Origin: Muraenolepis orangiensis
Lineage: Eukaryota; Chordata; Actinopteri; Gadiformes; Muraenolepididae
Direction: 5' to 3'
DNA length: 64,000 nucleotides
NCBI GenBank assembly: GCA_027704905.1
Contig: CM051013.1
Location: 10,844,703 to 10,908,702, forward strand
The position numbers and the translations under genes were made by a program. Shown in pieces: positions 35,629 through 57,659 of the stretch. The notes under the pieces are model-generated. The model was not told where the DNA came from, ran no database searches, and saw nothing but the letters and a program-made list of their open reading frames with translations. Position 1 is the first letter of the stretch; every line of letters begins with the position of its first letter.

Positions 35629-36331
35629 TATGAAGTGAAACCTTAAAAGAATTTTTGTAACATCCGCAACTGCTTCAAGTTCAGATCAAAACAAAGAAAC
35701 TCAAGAGGAACGGCCTAAAAACAAACAAGCAAGAAGTTGCAACTCAAGATACAAGGTTTGAAATTATTAGAAAAAGGATCACTTTGAGGATTGCCAAAAC
35801 ACGGACACGACCAACAACCAAAGATACGCTGCTGCCTATTGGAAACGCGCCGAAGAGAAGCATTCCTGCACGACAAAGCCAATACTGAGACGTCGGTAAC
35901 CGATCTGAAACCAGAAGTTTGTGCCTACTCGACAGCTTTGACAAAGCACATGTCCCAACGCTGCTCCTAGCCCTCTTCCTCCTCCTCCTCCTCCTCATCC
36001 TCACCGCCAGCTCACCCCGGGGTGCGGAGTGGGCTGCTATATCTTCTCGTTTTTATTTTCCCCTAAGTCTTTCTCTCCCTCATTTCTACTCCCCGCTGTC
36101 ACATCGCAACCCCCCCCCCTCCTCCTCAAGCAAGTGTTTTTGCACCTGCTTTTGCCTTTTTTTTGCAACTTTCTCTTTCTCTATCTCCCTTTTTTCTTTT
36201 GCTTCATGCAACCATCTACAACTTGTGCCAGAAACCTGTAACAAAATAAGTGTGTGCGACTGTATGTGAAGAGATCTACAGTACAACTGTCCAAACGTCC
36301 CGAACTACATCACCCAAGACGCCTAACAAAG
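35629..36331 (+). promoter_or_regulatory. csde1: Probable csde1 5' UTR exon with long polypyrimidine tracts
   Basis: A strong acceptor (CCTTTCCTTCACAG) precedes 35629 and a GTCAGT donor follows 36331. The roughly 700-nt segment has no long frame and begins with a two-codon uORF (ATG AAG TGA). From about 35965 to 36215 it is dominated by CCTCCTCCT, CTTTCTCTCCCTC and CTTTCTCTTTCTC runs. Mammalian Unr/CSDE1 mRNA has a pyrimidine-tract-dependent IRES repressed by PTB, and this composition would suit the same control. Exon status is inferred from splice signals only. Confidence 0.5.
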
Positions 36332-36678
36332 GTCAGTGGAAAATGAAAAATAATTTCTTCAGAATGTGATTAAACAACTGTTCATATTCTGAAGGATACA
36401 TTCCACCCAACACTACACTCATAGGAAAGACATGCGTAAGCTAAAAATGAAGTAGAGATGCAAACAGATGGAAAGCTGATCTACTTACCAGCTGCGATCA
36501 CATGGGGTTGAACAGAAGGGTTTGTTGTTTGTAGATTACGAAGACAAAAGTCATGTTCTAATCCTCTCACTTGACTCATTACAGAGACTTCCTGATAGAC
36601 CTCAAACATCACTTACCCAACATATACCTAACTAATTGATGGACTGCGATGAAAAATATTCCATTTGAAATATATATA

Positions 36679-37197
36679 CCGTATTGACCCGAATATAAGA
36701 CGGGGTTTTTTTCCTAGAAAAAAATCTGAAAAAGAGGGGTCGTCTTATAATCGGGGTTTAGACTTTTCGATGTACCGTAATTGCACATGTAATTGCACAA
36801 CAACAGATTGCGCCAAACGAGTGTTCCGAGACACCGCGCGACACTTAAAGTAACTCAATCACTCAGTGATGTCGATTGTGAAATCAGTGACTGGAAACGA
36901 GAAGAGCCAGTAACGGTCATGTTAACGCGCCTCGCAGATGGGACAACACGTCCCCGTACGTGGTTTTAAAACACAAGACTGTACCTAAAGAGGCAGTGCA
37001 GTTTTTGTTTGCCAAGTTAGGCAAATTTGAACACAATGTGTGATGTGTGTTATCATTATTTTCAAATCAAATTATTTTCTTTATAAAAAAAAGATTTGGT
37101 CTTCAAAAAAAATTATTATTTTGTTTTTCTAAAAATGAGTCTTGAAAAAGAGGGGTCGTCTTATAATCGGGGTCGTCTTATATTCGGGTCAATACGG
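36679..37197. mobile_element. MITE with CCGTATTGACCCG termini in csde1 5' intron
   Basis: The ends are inverted over at least 20 bp (CCGTATTGACCCGAATATAA and its complement), followed by an inner repeat of GAGGGGTCGTCTTATAATCG seen on both sides. It sits in a TATATATA target, so the duplication (TA or longer) cannot be resolved. No transposase frame is present. The superfamily is not assigned. Confidence 0.8.
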
Positions 37198-38683
37198 TAT
37201 ATATTTTTTATGATATGTCTTCTAGAAGGCTGAAATTGGTCTGTGAACCAGAAGTATCGCAATTCGTTGGCAGTTCAATCTGTACTTTGGTTCTGTACCA
37301 ACATTTGTTACTGAGCACATGTTGGTGTTAATTCTTTCAGTGGGTTTGGATATCTCATGATACAAACATCCATGTCGCATGTATGAAGCTGCCTGAGCCA
37401 GGGATCATTCCTAGGGATTAGGCATCAGTCTAGAAGTCTGTCTTTGATGAAAGATGAAACTCAAAATGTGTGCAATTGAACACGTCTTTAACGTACAATT
37501 GTATGCCTCTGCAGGCATTCCTGGATGGAATTGGGACGGAAATGTTAGCCTCCCCCCCCCCCACCTTTTTTGTTTTGTTTTAAAGATCTAAAGTTGCGGT
37601 TCAACTATGCAAATGGGTTGTACATGCACTCCTTGCCCATCTATCTGGAAGTCTTGTTCTCCCTGATGTCTTTGACTGATAGCCCCCCCCCCCCCCCCCC
37701 CTCCTTTTTAAGATGTCACAGGCTCACCGTGTTTATGACTTTTGGTGCACTGGCTGTTTATGTCAGCCTTACCTGTTTTTTATTTTATATTGTGTCCCTC
37801 TGTTCACCCTTGCAGACGTCCCAGCGGTTTGTCATTGGGTGACACTTTTATGTTTGGTTTTAATTTATTTTGAACAAAACACTCAAAGTAAGACAACACA
37901 AGTTCTCGCGTTTGAGTCCAAGTGTACATGGAAAAACATGGGCAGTCCTTGGAAAGGCTTTGTCGAGTTTACCTTGCCAGCGTCGCCGCCCTCCACCTTC
38001 GTTAGCTCTGATCTGAGCAGCTCCTCCCCAATTGGGCTCAGCCTATCACCGTATGGCCCGTCCGTAAGTTCCGCCTTCCCGCGCCTCTCTCCTGCGTGCC
38101 TCGCCCTACCCCCTTCCCCCACCATCAAACACCCATTATCCATCCTGCCCTGTATTCTCCCTCTGTTCTGTCCAATTGGCCTTACCTCCTTCATACCCTC
38201 CCCCCCCCCTGCTTCCCCCCTCGACGGGCTCCGAGACTAGCCTCTGCTCAGGTTCAGTGGTGCTGGGTGAGGTGCGTTTGGACGGTGCCCTGAGATGTTG
38301 GTACATTTCTGCAACCCATCTCTTTTATAGATGCTCACCAATTAAATGTGGGTGGGAGAGGCAATAATAGCAGACAATTAAGTGGAGTGCTACTCTAGCA
38401 GCACTTTTGCATTTGTTCCTACTCCCTTAAACTGAATCTTCAAACTGTTCCAACTTATATTTTAATTTTTGTTCTCAAAACTAGGCACTGGCTATTACAT
38501 CTTGGCAATTTCCACTCATTATTCTACCTGTACAAACCTTTTGGACATAATTTGCATTTAAATTTCTGACCCAAAAGACAATGTTGACAAATGATCCTCA
38601 CCCACTCAATGACCTGACTGACGGGTGTATTCCTGGGTCTTTGAAAGTTGCTTTCCTACCTCTTTGAGAGGTGTATTCCTATG

Positions 38684-39022
38684 TAGGGCTGGGTAATGGA
38701 TCAACATTATATTCATATTGTGGTATGAGACTAGATATCATCTTAGATTTTGGAAATGGTGATTATGGCATCAGTGTTGGTTTTAAAGGCTGCATTACAG
38801 TAAAGTGATGACATTTTCTGAACTTACCGGAATGTTACAAGCTGTTCATTATTTGTCTTTCCCTACTTGGTCATATCCACATTGATTTTGATTGTGTACC
38901 AAAAGTCTTGTGTAAATATTTTGTTGCAATATCATTAGAGGTATTTGGTCAAATATATAATATTGATGTATTAAAAGGGCATATATTGTGACGGAAGGCT
39001 TTTGCCATATCGCCCAGCCCTA
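38684..39022. mobile_element. hAT-type MITE in csde1 5' intron
   Basis: TAGGGCTGGGTAATGG at the left end mirrors CCATATCGCCCAGCCCTA at the right. Flanking octamers TTCCTATG (38676-38683) and TTCCTAGG (39023-39030) match at seven of eight. The 339-bp AT-rich interior is non-coding. Confidence 0.8.
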
Positions 39023-39954
39023 TTCCTAGGTCTTTAAGAGGTGTATTCTTAGGTCTTTGTTGGGACTGAATTTTTGAGGACACGTTTTTGAGGACACATT
39101 AAGTACAAATGCTAAAATCCTGTGGGCACCAGTGCAGGTTTAAAAAGCCTCCCGACACCAGTTGAAACTGTCCAACCAGTAATGTTGCCAATCCTCGAAC
39201 GCATTATGACGGGCCGCACCAAACGGGTCAATATAATTGAATGTTTGAATTTTTACTACTACTTAAAAAGAGGCTGCTCTGGGACCCTTCATAATCCACC
39301 ATCCATAACCAATCTCCAACCGGCTGGCAACTAGACCCGCCTCTGTCCTATCCGTCGTCTGCATTTTATTGGTTACTTTCCTTTATTAGCTTGGCTTTTC
39401 TTGAGCCGTGGACAATTATTTGGCCATTTGTTTTTCTTTCTCTTTTTGACAAAGATAACGCAAAAGAGAGATTTTTGCATTCTTCTCCATTGACAATTAA
39501 TGCATGTGTAGCTTTCATTTTAAGATGCTTGTGCTATTCAAGTTCCAAATGTCTTGGTATAAATGGTGTATTTTCATTGTGGTCTACCTCTTGGTGCTTT
39601 AATGTCCCACTAGAGTAGACTTGATGGTATAGAACCTTGAATATAAAAATGATTCCCGTGTATACCAGTATGTTTATCTATATTATACGGTCCAGTGGTG
39701 GATGTTTTACCAAACAAATAGTCAGAACTTAATCTTAGTTTGCCAGTTCAGACAACATTGGTTACTAGCTGTGGGCTACCGTTATGGAGCTGGGTTACTA
39801 ACCCTGGACTACAGTTATGGAGCTGGGTTACTAACCCTGGACTACAGTTATGGGGACTGGTTACTAACCGTGGACTACCGTTACGTGATAGGCTCTAAAA
39901 GAGTGGTTGCTTCCCTCTCAACAGGGTGTGAGAGTACTCTCCATCCTGTCAGAA

Positions 39955-51993
<12,039 letters not shown>

Positions 51994-52951
51994 GATCAGA
52001 CTCCACCGCCCCACCCAGGCCCTGCGACTAGATTAAGAAATGCTCCTCCCCCTTGCCCCTCTCTCCTCTCCTCTCACCCCCCCCCCCCCCTCTCTCTTCA
52101 TCTGACACCCGCTTGTACAAAACCAACGCACAAACCCCCATGCAAACACGCCTTCACTCTCCTGCTTCTTCCAAGAGCCTGTTCTTCCCCACGCAGCCGG
52201 CAGGGGAGCCTTCTCATTCCATGTCTCCCTCCCTCCCTCTCTCTCTCCCTCTCTCCCCCCCTCCATGCACGATGTACTGCAGTGTACACAAGATCTCTTC
52301 TGACTGTTGTGTGTGCGTGTGCAGGTGTGCTGTATCCTAGGATTGGTGGTATCATGTGAAAAACAATCGAGTAACAGATTTGTTTTCATCATGTTCATTA
52401 TTTTTCAGGTGTTGCTCATCCCAATCAAAGTGTCCATGTTTTTTTTGCGGTTTATTTGTAGTTTATTCTTTTTGGTCACCATTTTATTTTTGGTCTCGTT
52501 TTGATTTTTGTTTTTTTGTTGTATAATTTTGACTTTTGTCTGGAACTCTTGCACCTGTGATCCGTCTGTGGACTCCATGGTAACGCGTGGGAGTTACGGC
52601 ATGTGCGACCCCCGCCGTCCTCGTCTGTCTGGCTCACACAGCGCTCTTCCTCTGACCGTCTTTCTCTACGTTAAAAAAAAAAAATGAAAAAGACGAAAAG
52701 TAACCTAATGCTGACGTTGACGCTTGACGCTTCTGGAGCTGCCAGGTGGTGAAAGCATGAAGTTGTTTTTTGTGTGTGTGTGTGTGGCGTATGTGACTGT
52801 TTCTCCAGGCGGTGGTCAACGTTTATCCTTTTTTTTTTAACCCTTTAGAACCCCTCCGATGCCTTGCCCCCCCCCCCCCCCCCCCACGTGTCCATCCTCT
52901 CCTCCCCGGTGCAGTATTCCTATGTGGCGTCTTCCATGTTTTTATTTTTAG

Positions 52952-52989
<38 letters not shown>

Positions 52990-53586
52990 GAAGATGGATT
53001 TAGTTTTGTGTTTGTTCCGTTAATTTTTTTTTTTTCATATTTGTGCTTATTTTTCCCATGGAGAGTCAATCTGCTAATAAGGACTTAAGAATAAGGTGCC
53101 TATAAATAAAATAAAAAAATTAAAATAAAAAGAAAACGACGACAAAAAAAAAAAAACAACTACAAGCAAAGTAACAAAACATAGATGTGCCCTCTGTTCC
53201 CCCCCCCGGCCAGCGACCCCCTTCAGCCTCCCGGTGGCGGGGTTTTGATTTCTCTCGTAGATTATGATAATAATACTACTACTGGTATGCACCCCCCCCC
53301 CCCCCCCCCACGATACACGGGTGGAAATATACTGTATGTAACGTGCGCTTTATTTTCTTTCTCCTGTTTTTTTTTTCGTTTTTAGTGAGGAAATTCAAAC
53401 AGAAAAGATATAACATAAATCAACCTAACTTAAATAAAATGAAAAAAATGACAAAAAAAAAACCGATAAAGGAAAAATGGAAAATGATGTATTAGAAATA
53501 ATTACGTTTAAAAGGTATCGAGAAGAGAAGAGGGGAAAAAATAAAATATTGAGTATCAGGATGGTTTTTCTGCTCTTGGCTCCCCC

Positions 53587-53624
<38 letters not shown>

Positions 53625-53790
53625 GTGTGTGTGGGGACGTCTCGTGCATCTGTGCACGTGAAGCGAACGGTCACAGATAATTTCAACTCTGAAGATCACT
53701 GGGTTACAGTTGAACTGCGTACAGAGGTTCAATGTACTTTTGTTAATGGTCTTGAATGAAAACGATTAAAGTTTTATGAAAATCTTATAC
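51994..53790 (+). other. csde1: csde1 3' UTR
   Basis: About 1.8 kb follows the stop with pyrimidine tracts, several T runs, poly-C (about 52867-52885 and 53290-53309), an (AT)n run (52952-52983) and a (GT)n run (53588-53632). It contains no exon-like frame. The end is set by the ATTAAA at 53765. Confidence 0.65.
53765..53770 (+). terminator. csde1: csde1 poly(A) signal ATTAAA
   Basis: ATTAAA is followed by GTTTTATGAAAATC and a TTGTGGGTGTTTTTC GU-rich element about 30 bp on, a typical cleavage context. Confidence 0.6.
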
Positions 53791-54050
53791 CTCTTGTGGG
53801 TGTTTTTCTTTAGCATATTCATTTTGTAGTATGCATATAACGTTACACTCAACGCAGGTTGGACCTTACCTCTAAAAGTGGTTTTAAAACGTGCAAATGG
53901 TAACCTTGCAACAACTTAATATCAGACTGCCAATATAAATGAACAAATAGGATTCGAATGACAAGTTAAAGAAATGGTATTTTACAAAACAAAAAATGGA
54001 AACATTCCTCAATACAGAAATTCATTATACAATACGAACTCATACAATGT

Positions 54051-54056
54051 TTTATT
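54051..54056 (-). terminator. RASSF8-like gene poly(A) signal AATAAA
   Basis: Minus-strand AATAAA lies about 130 bp beyond the stop codon. It faces the csde1 signal, so the two transcripts converge within about 300 bp. Confidence 0.6.
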
Positions 54057-54185
54057 AATCCTGTTTTAAATCCTAAAAATGTTTTAATCCTTCCCTCCAG
54101 TGAAGGCTTTCAATAGGTGCTGAATGGGCAGGCATAAACTGGACTGGTAGCAAAACTGCTAGATTTTTCCAAATGTTTTCCTTCT

Positions 54186-56435
54186 CTAAACTCTGGCGCT
54201 GCCCAGATATATGGTGAGTTCGGCGCGGTGTAACGACGGGGTCTGTGGCGCTGCAGCGGTAGCCTGGGATCCAGACCAGTGTGTCCACCACTCCCTGAGC
54301 TCTGTGGGTCCTGTGAGCCGCCTCTCCTTTATCTGCTGGGGGGGAACCGGAGCATGAAGCTGGCTGGGCGACTCCTTCCTGCCTGTGTTTACACGGCCGG
54401 GTGCTTTAGATGTTTCCACACCGGTGCAGATCTGTGTGACTCCTTTTCCCAGAATCCCAGGGTTCTCCTCTCTCTCTTGGACGAGCGCTTTCACCCCAGC
54501 GGTGAAATCCAGCCGCTGCACCTTGAGCTTGTACTCCTCTAGTTGAGCCTTGCACTGCCAGGCCCTCTCCCGCATCTCCAGGAACCGAGCCTGGATGTCC
54601 CTCTCGTAGCCCAACTCTGCTTTCAGCTCGTTCTCCCAGAACTGCACTTGCTCATTTTCCTCCTCCTCTAATGCCGATGTCTGCTGGGCATCCAGCCTGG
54701 CCTGTCGGGCTGTCTTCTGGCCCTCCAGCTCCCCGATCTGACTGTCTACTGATGTTATCTGGAGGTGAAGGTCTCTCAATCGAGTGCCTTGAGACGTTAT
54801 GTGTTCCCTCAGTTTGTTATTTTCGTCTTCCAGCCTGTGGGCCCTGCTTGACCTCCCCAGGACTCTGTCTTTAGACCCTAGGGTCTGGTCTTTAGTCCAT
54901 AGGGCCCGGTCTTTGGGCCCTAGTGTCTGGTCTTTAGACAACAGGGCCCCGTCTTTTGCCCCCAGCGATGATTTTCTGAACATTTGGCCGTCGTCCTCCC
55001 GTTTCTGGTTGCCGATGCAGCACGACGTTCGATGCTCCCTGCACTGCCTCTCCCGCTTCCGCCTCCGGACGCGGCTCAGGAACCCGTCTTGACCCCGATC
55101 CTCCTTGGAACTGACGGAACCAGAGCCGACGGAATCGGAGCCGACGAAACCTTCCAGAAGGTTTTCGTTGCTCCTCTTCCCGGTCTCCTTGTGGCTCTCC
55201 TCACTGACTGAGTAGTGGAGCCGGCGCCGACCCAGGCTCCCCAACCAGCCCCAGGCGTCCATCAGTGTCAAGGACTTCCTCTTGGGCCTCTTGACGTCCT
55301 CCAGAAGCCCCTCCTCTTCCTCTGCCTGGTGCAGCTGGGACAGCACCGGCAGACTCTGGCGGTGGGCGGAGCTGGCGAGTGAGCCGCTTCCCTTCCGCGT
55401 CCTGGAACCCGGGTCGGGTCTTCTCCGCCGCAGAGGGGGGCCGAGCGGGTCTCCGGGGACCGTGGTTCTGCTGCTGCTGTTGCTTCCCGGTGCTGGGTCC
55501 CAGAGGAGAGGGGGTCTGTTGTTGTTAAGGAGTGTAAGCTGCACCTCCTTGACATGCTCCCCGTACTTCTGGAGGGACTCCAGGAGGCACTCGTTGGGAG
55601 ACACGCAGCGCTCAAAGTCCTTGAACTTCTCCTTGAGAATGTAGCGACCCGGTCGACCTGGACAGACGGACACAGAGGGGGAGCTGTTGACTCATGGGCA
55701 AGTTGTGCCTGATCTGGATCGTAACCGTGACCCTAACCTTAACTGTAACTAACCCTACCATAACCTTAACTGTAAGAAACTATCCTAACCCCCTACCCTA
55801 ACCTTAACTAACCCTACCCTAACCTTATCTGTAAATAGCCCTACCCTAACCCCCTTACCATAACTAACCCTACCCTAACCTCCTAACCTTAACTGTAACT
55901 AACCTTAACTGTAACTAACCCTACCCTAACCTCTTAACCTTAACTGTAACTAACCCTACCCTAACCGCCTAACCTTAACTGTAACTAACCCTACCCTAAC
56001 CTTAACTGTAACTAACCCTACCCGCCTAACCTTAACTGTTACTAACCCTACCTTAACTGTAACTAACCCTACCCTAACCTTAACTGTAACTAACCCTACC
56101 CTAACCTCCTAACCTTAACTGTTACTAACCCTACCCTAACCTTAAGTGTAACTAACCCTACCCTAACCACCTAACCTTAACTGTAACTAACCCTACCCTA
56201 ACCGCCTAACCTTAACGGTTACTAACTCCCCTAACTCAACTGTTACCCCCTGACCTTAACACACTACTATAACACTATCACTCTTACTATCCCTAACACC
56301 TGGTGATAATAATAATTTTAGGGTGTACATACCGAGAGCTTGTGCCAGAGCGATGACGACCTCCTGACAGCTGGTTTGGTCTGTGACTCCACACACCACT
56401 CGGTGAACTCCATCCACAAACACCTTCACCTCCAT
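54186..56435 (-). CDS. N-terminal Ras-association domain protein, RASSF8-like
   Basis: Two coding exons on the minus strand, 56435-56333 and 55657-54186, give about 524 aa. Residues 1-82 form an N-terminal RA domain (MEVKVFVDGVHRVVCG, then CQEVVIALAQALGRPGRYIL), as in RASSF7/8/9/10. Downstream, RQSLPVLSQLH and KRPKRKSLTL match landmarks of RASSF8. A coiled coil follows (DENNKLREHITSQGTRLRDL, then FWENELKAELGYERDIQ), where FWENEL is also in RASSF8. Unusual points are a KDR/KDQTLG tandem block before the coiled coil and a divergent C-terminus lacking the NLQQFIQQTG motif of RASSF7/8. RASSF8 acts at adherens junctions and binds Ras/Rap-type GTPases; the same role here is inferred. It could be rassf7, rassf8 or a separate fish paralogue, so no symbol is given. 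An acceptor 1 nt before the ATG (56437-56438) shows upstream UTR exons. Confidence 0.85.
55720..56262. repeat. Degenerate telomere-like (TAACCC) array in the RASSF8-like intron
   Basis: About 540 bp are made of CTAACCCTACCCTAACC alternating with TTAACTGTAACTAACC. The composite unit is about 25-45 bp and contains many CCCTAA hexamers. Confidence 0.85.
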
Positions 56436-56659
56436 CCTGTAGCTGTACCAGAGACGCAACACTGACCACGTGCGTCTGTTTACACCAGTGTTTTTTTAAA
56501 CTGTTTAACTGGGTCGCAGCAGGCGGACCCAAAGTGTGGCCACAAACAATATTTGGATACATTTTACAATTTATAAATATACATACTGTCCTAATGTCTT
56601 GTCCCTTTTTTAATTTTATAATCAATATGTTTTGTAATGATGGTCAATATATTAATGGA

Positions 56660-56755
56660 TGCCTACAGGTAGACTGGACATTCGGGGGTTAAATCCCAGA
56701 ACCTTTGGGCTGGGATTAAAACACCCAAAACACAACTAGACCATCCTGCTGTTTG
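56660..56755 (-). mobile_element. Probable tRNA-like SINE head, reverse
   Basis: The minus strand has CAGGATGGTCTAGTTGTG and GGGATTTAACCCCCGAATG, similar to the heads at 13023 and 44410. It lies upstream of the first RASSF8-like coding exon. Confidence 0.35.
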
Positions 56756-57409
56756 TTGGTCTGTCTGTCGGTGCTCCCAAACAGGAAGTTGAGCAGATGA
56801 CTAAATTGCTGTAATTAACAATCACTGTGATCTGTGCTGGTCAGAATTCAGAGGCCATGGGGCAGCGAGACGCTGTAACTTCACCAAGAACCAGAATATA
56901 AAGAAAATAAGAAAACAAATCATATTAAAATAAAAATAAATCATGAATATCCAAACAACCTTATGTTTGCGTATATTACACAAACTTATCACGAAGTCTT
57001 ATTACAAATTGATTTGAATGGTCTTTCAACAGCTGTTTGATAAGCTGTAATGATTTATTGGGTATATGAATTAAGTTAAGTTATGGCAACATCGTTGATA
57101 GTTCAACTCGGTTGTTCTGAAACACAAAGTGAATCTGTGAGCCAATCTGACCTGTAGTAAATGTGTGATTAAGTCTATAGTTTTTAAAGTAGAACAATGC
57201 AGATCAATACACATATATGCCAGAATCCAGCTTAAGAATGCATTTGGAAAAGCCAAATGTATCTAATTAAATGTATATTCTGGATGTCATTAATATAGAA
57301 ACAATGCAAACTAATACAAATAATAGTGATTACAATTATGTAGCTGTGCAGACGGATCTTAATTCCTACATTAAATACTGTTTAATGTAAATACTCTTAA
57401 ATAACTTAC

Positions 57410-57531
57410 CGTTCTCAGACAGTTGTGTTCAACAGAGCTCTGTGTTATCCAGTCGGAAGACAATTAACTCATTTACATTCCTCAAGGCTTCTACAAGTAC
57501 TGGATCGTTTATGGACACACCCCCTGTGGGT
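57410..57531 (-). other. Probable 5' UTR exon of the RASSF8-like gene
   Basis: On the minus strand a CTGTCTGTCACACACACACAG acceptor-like end precedes 57531, and a GTAAGT donor follows 57410. One frame through it is open for about 31 codons before TGA, so a short coding role cannot be excluded. It lies between the TATA-linked exon near 61.0 kb and the first coding exon. Confidence 0.4.
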
Positions 57532-57659
57532 CTGTGTGTGTGTGTGACAGACAGACAGACAAAAAAATCTAAAATGTTTGTGTAATTCCTCTCATGCAAT
57601 GATGACAGCAATGCGTTCTTTATGATACTGATAGGATTTATTCAATCCAGACCGTGAGA

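Noticed and set aside
57429..57611. 60-aa frame as a separate small gene
   Set aside because: Its ATG lies upstream of a CA-rich acceptor, so the frame would span an intron boundary. A 5' UTR exon fits the splice signals better.
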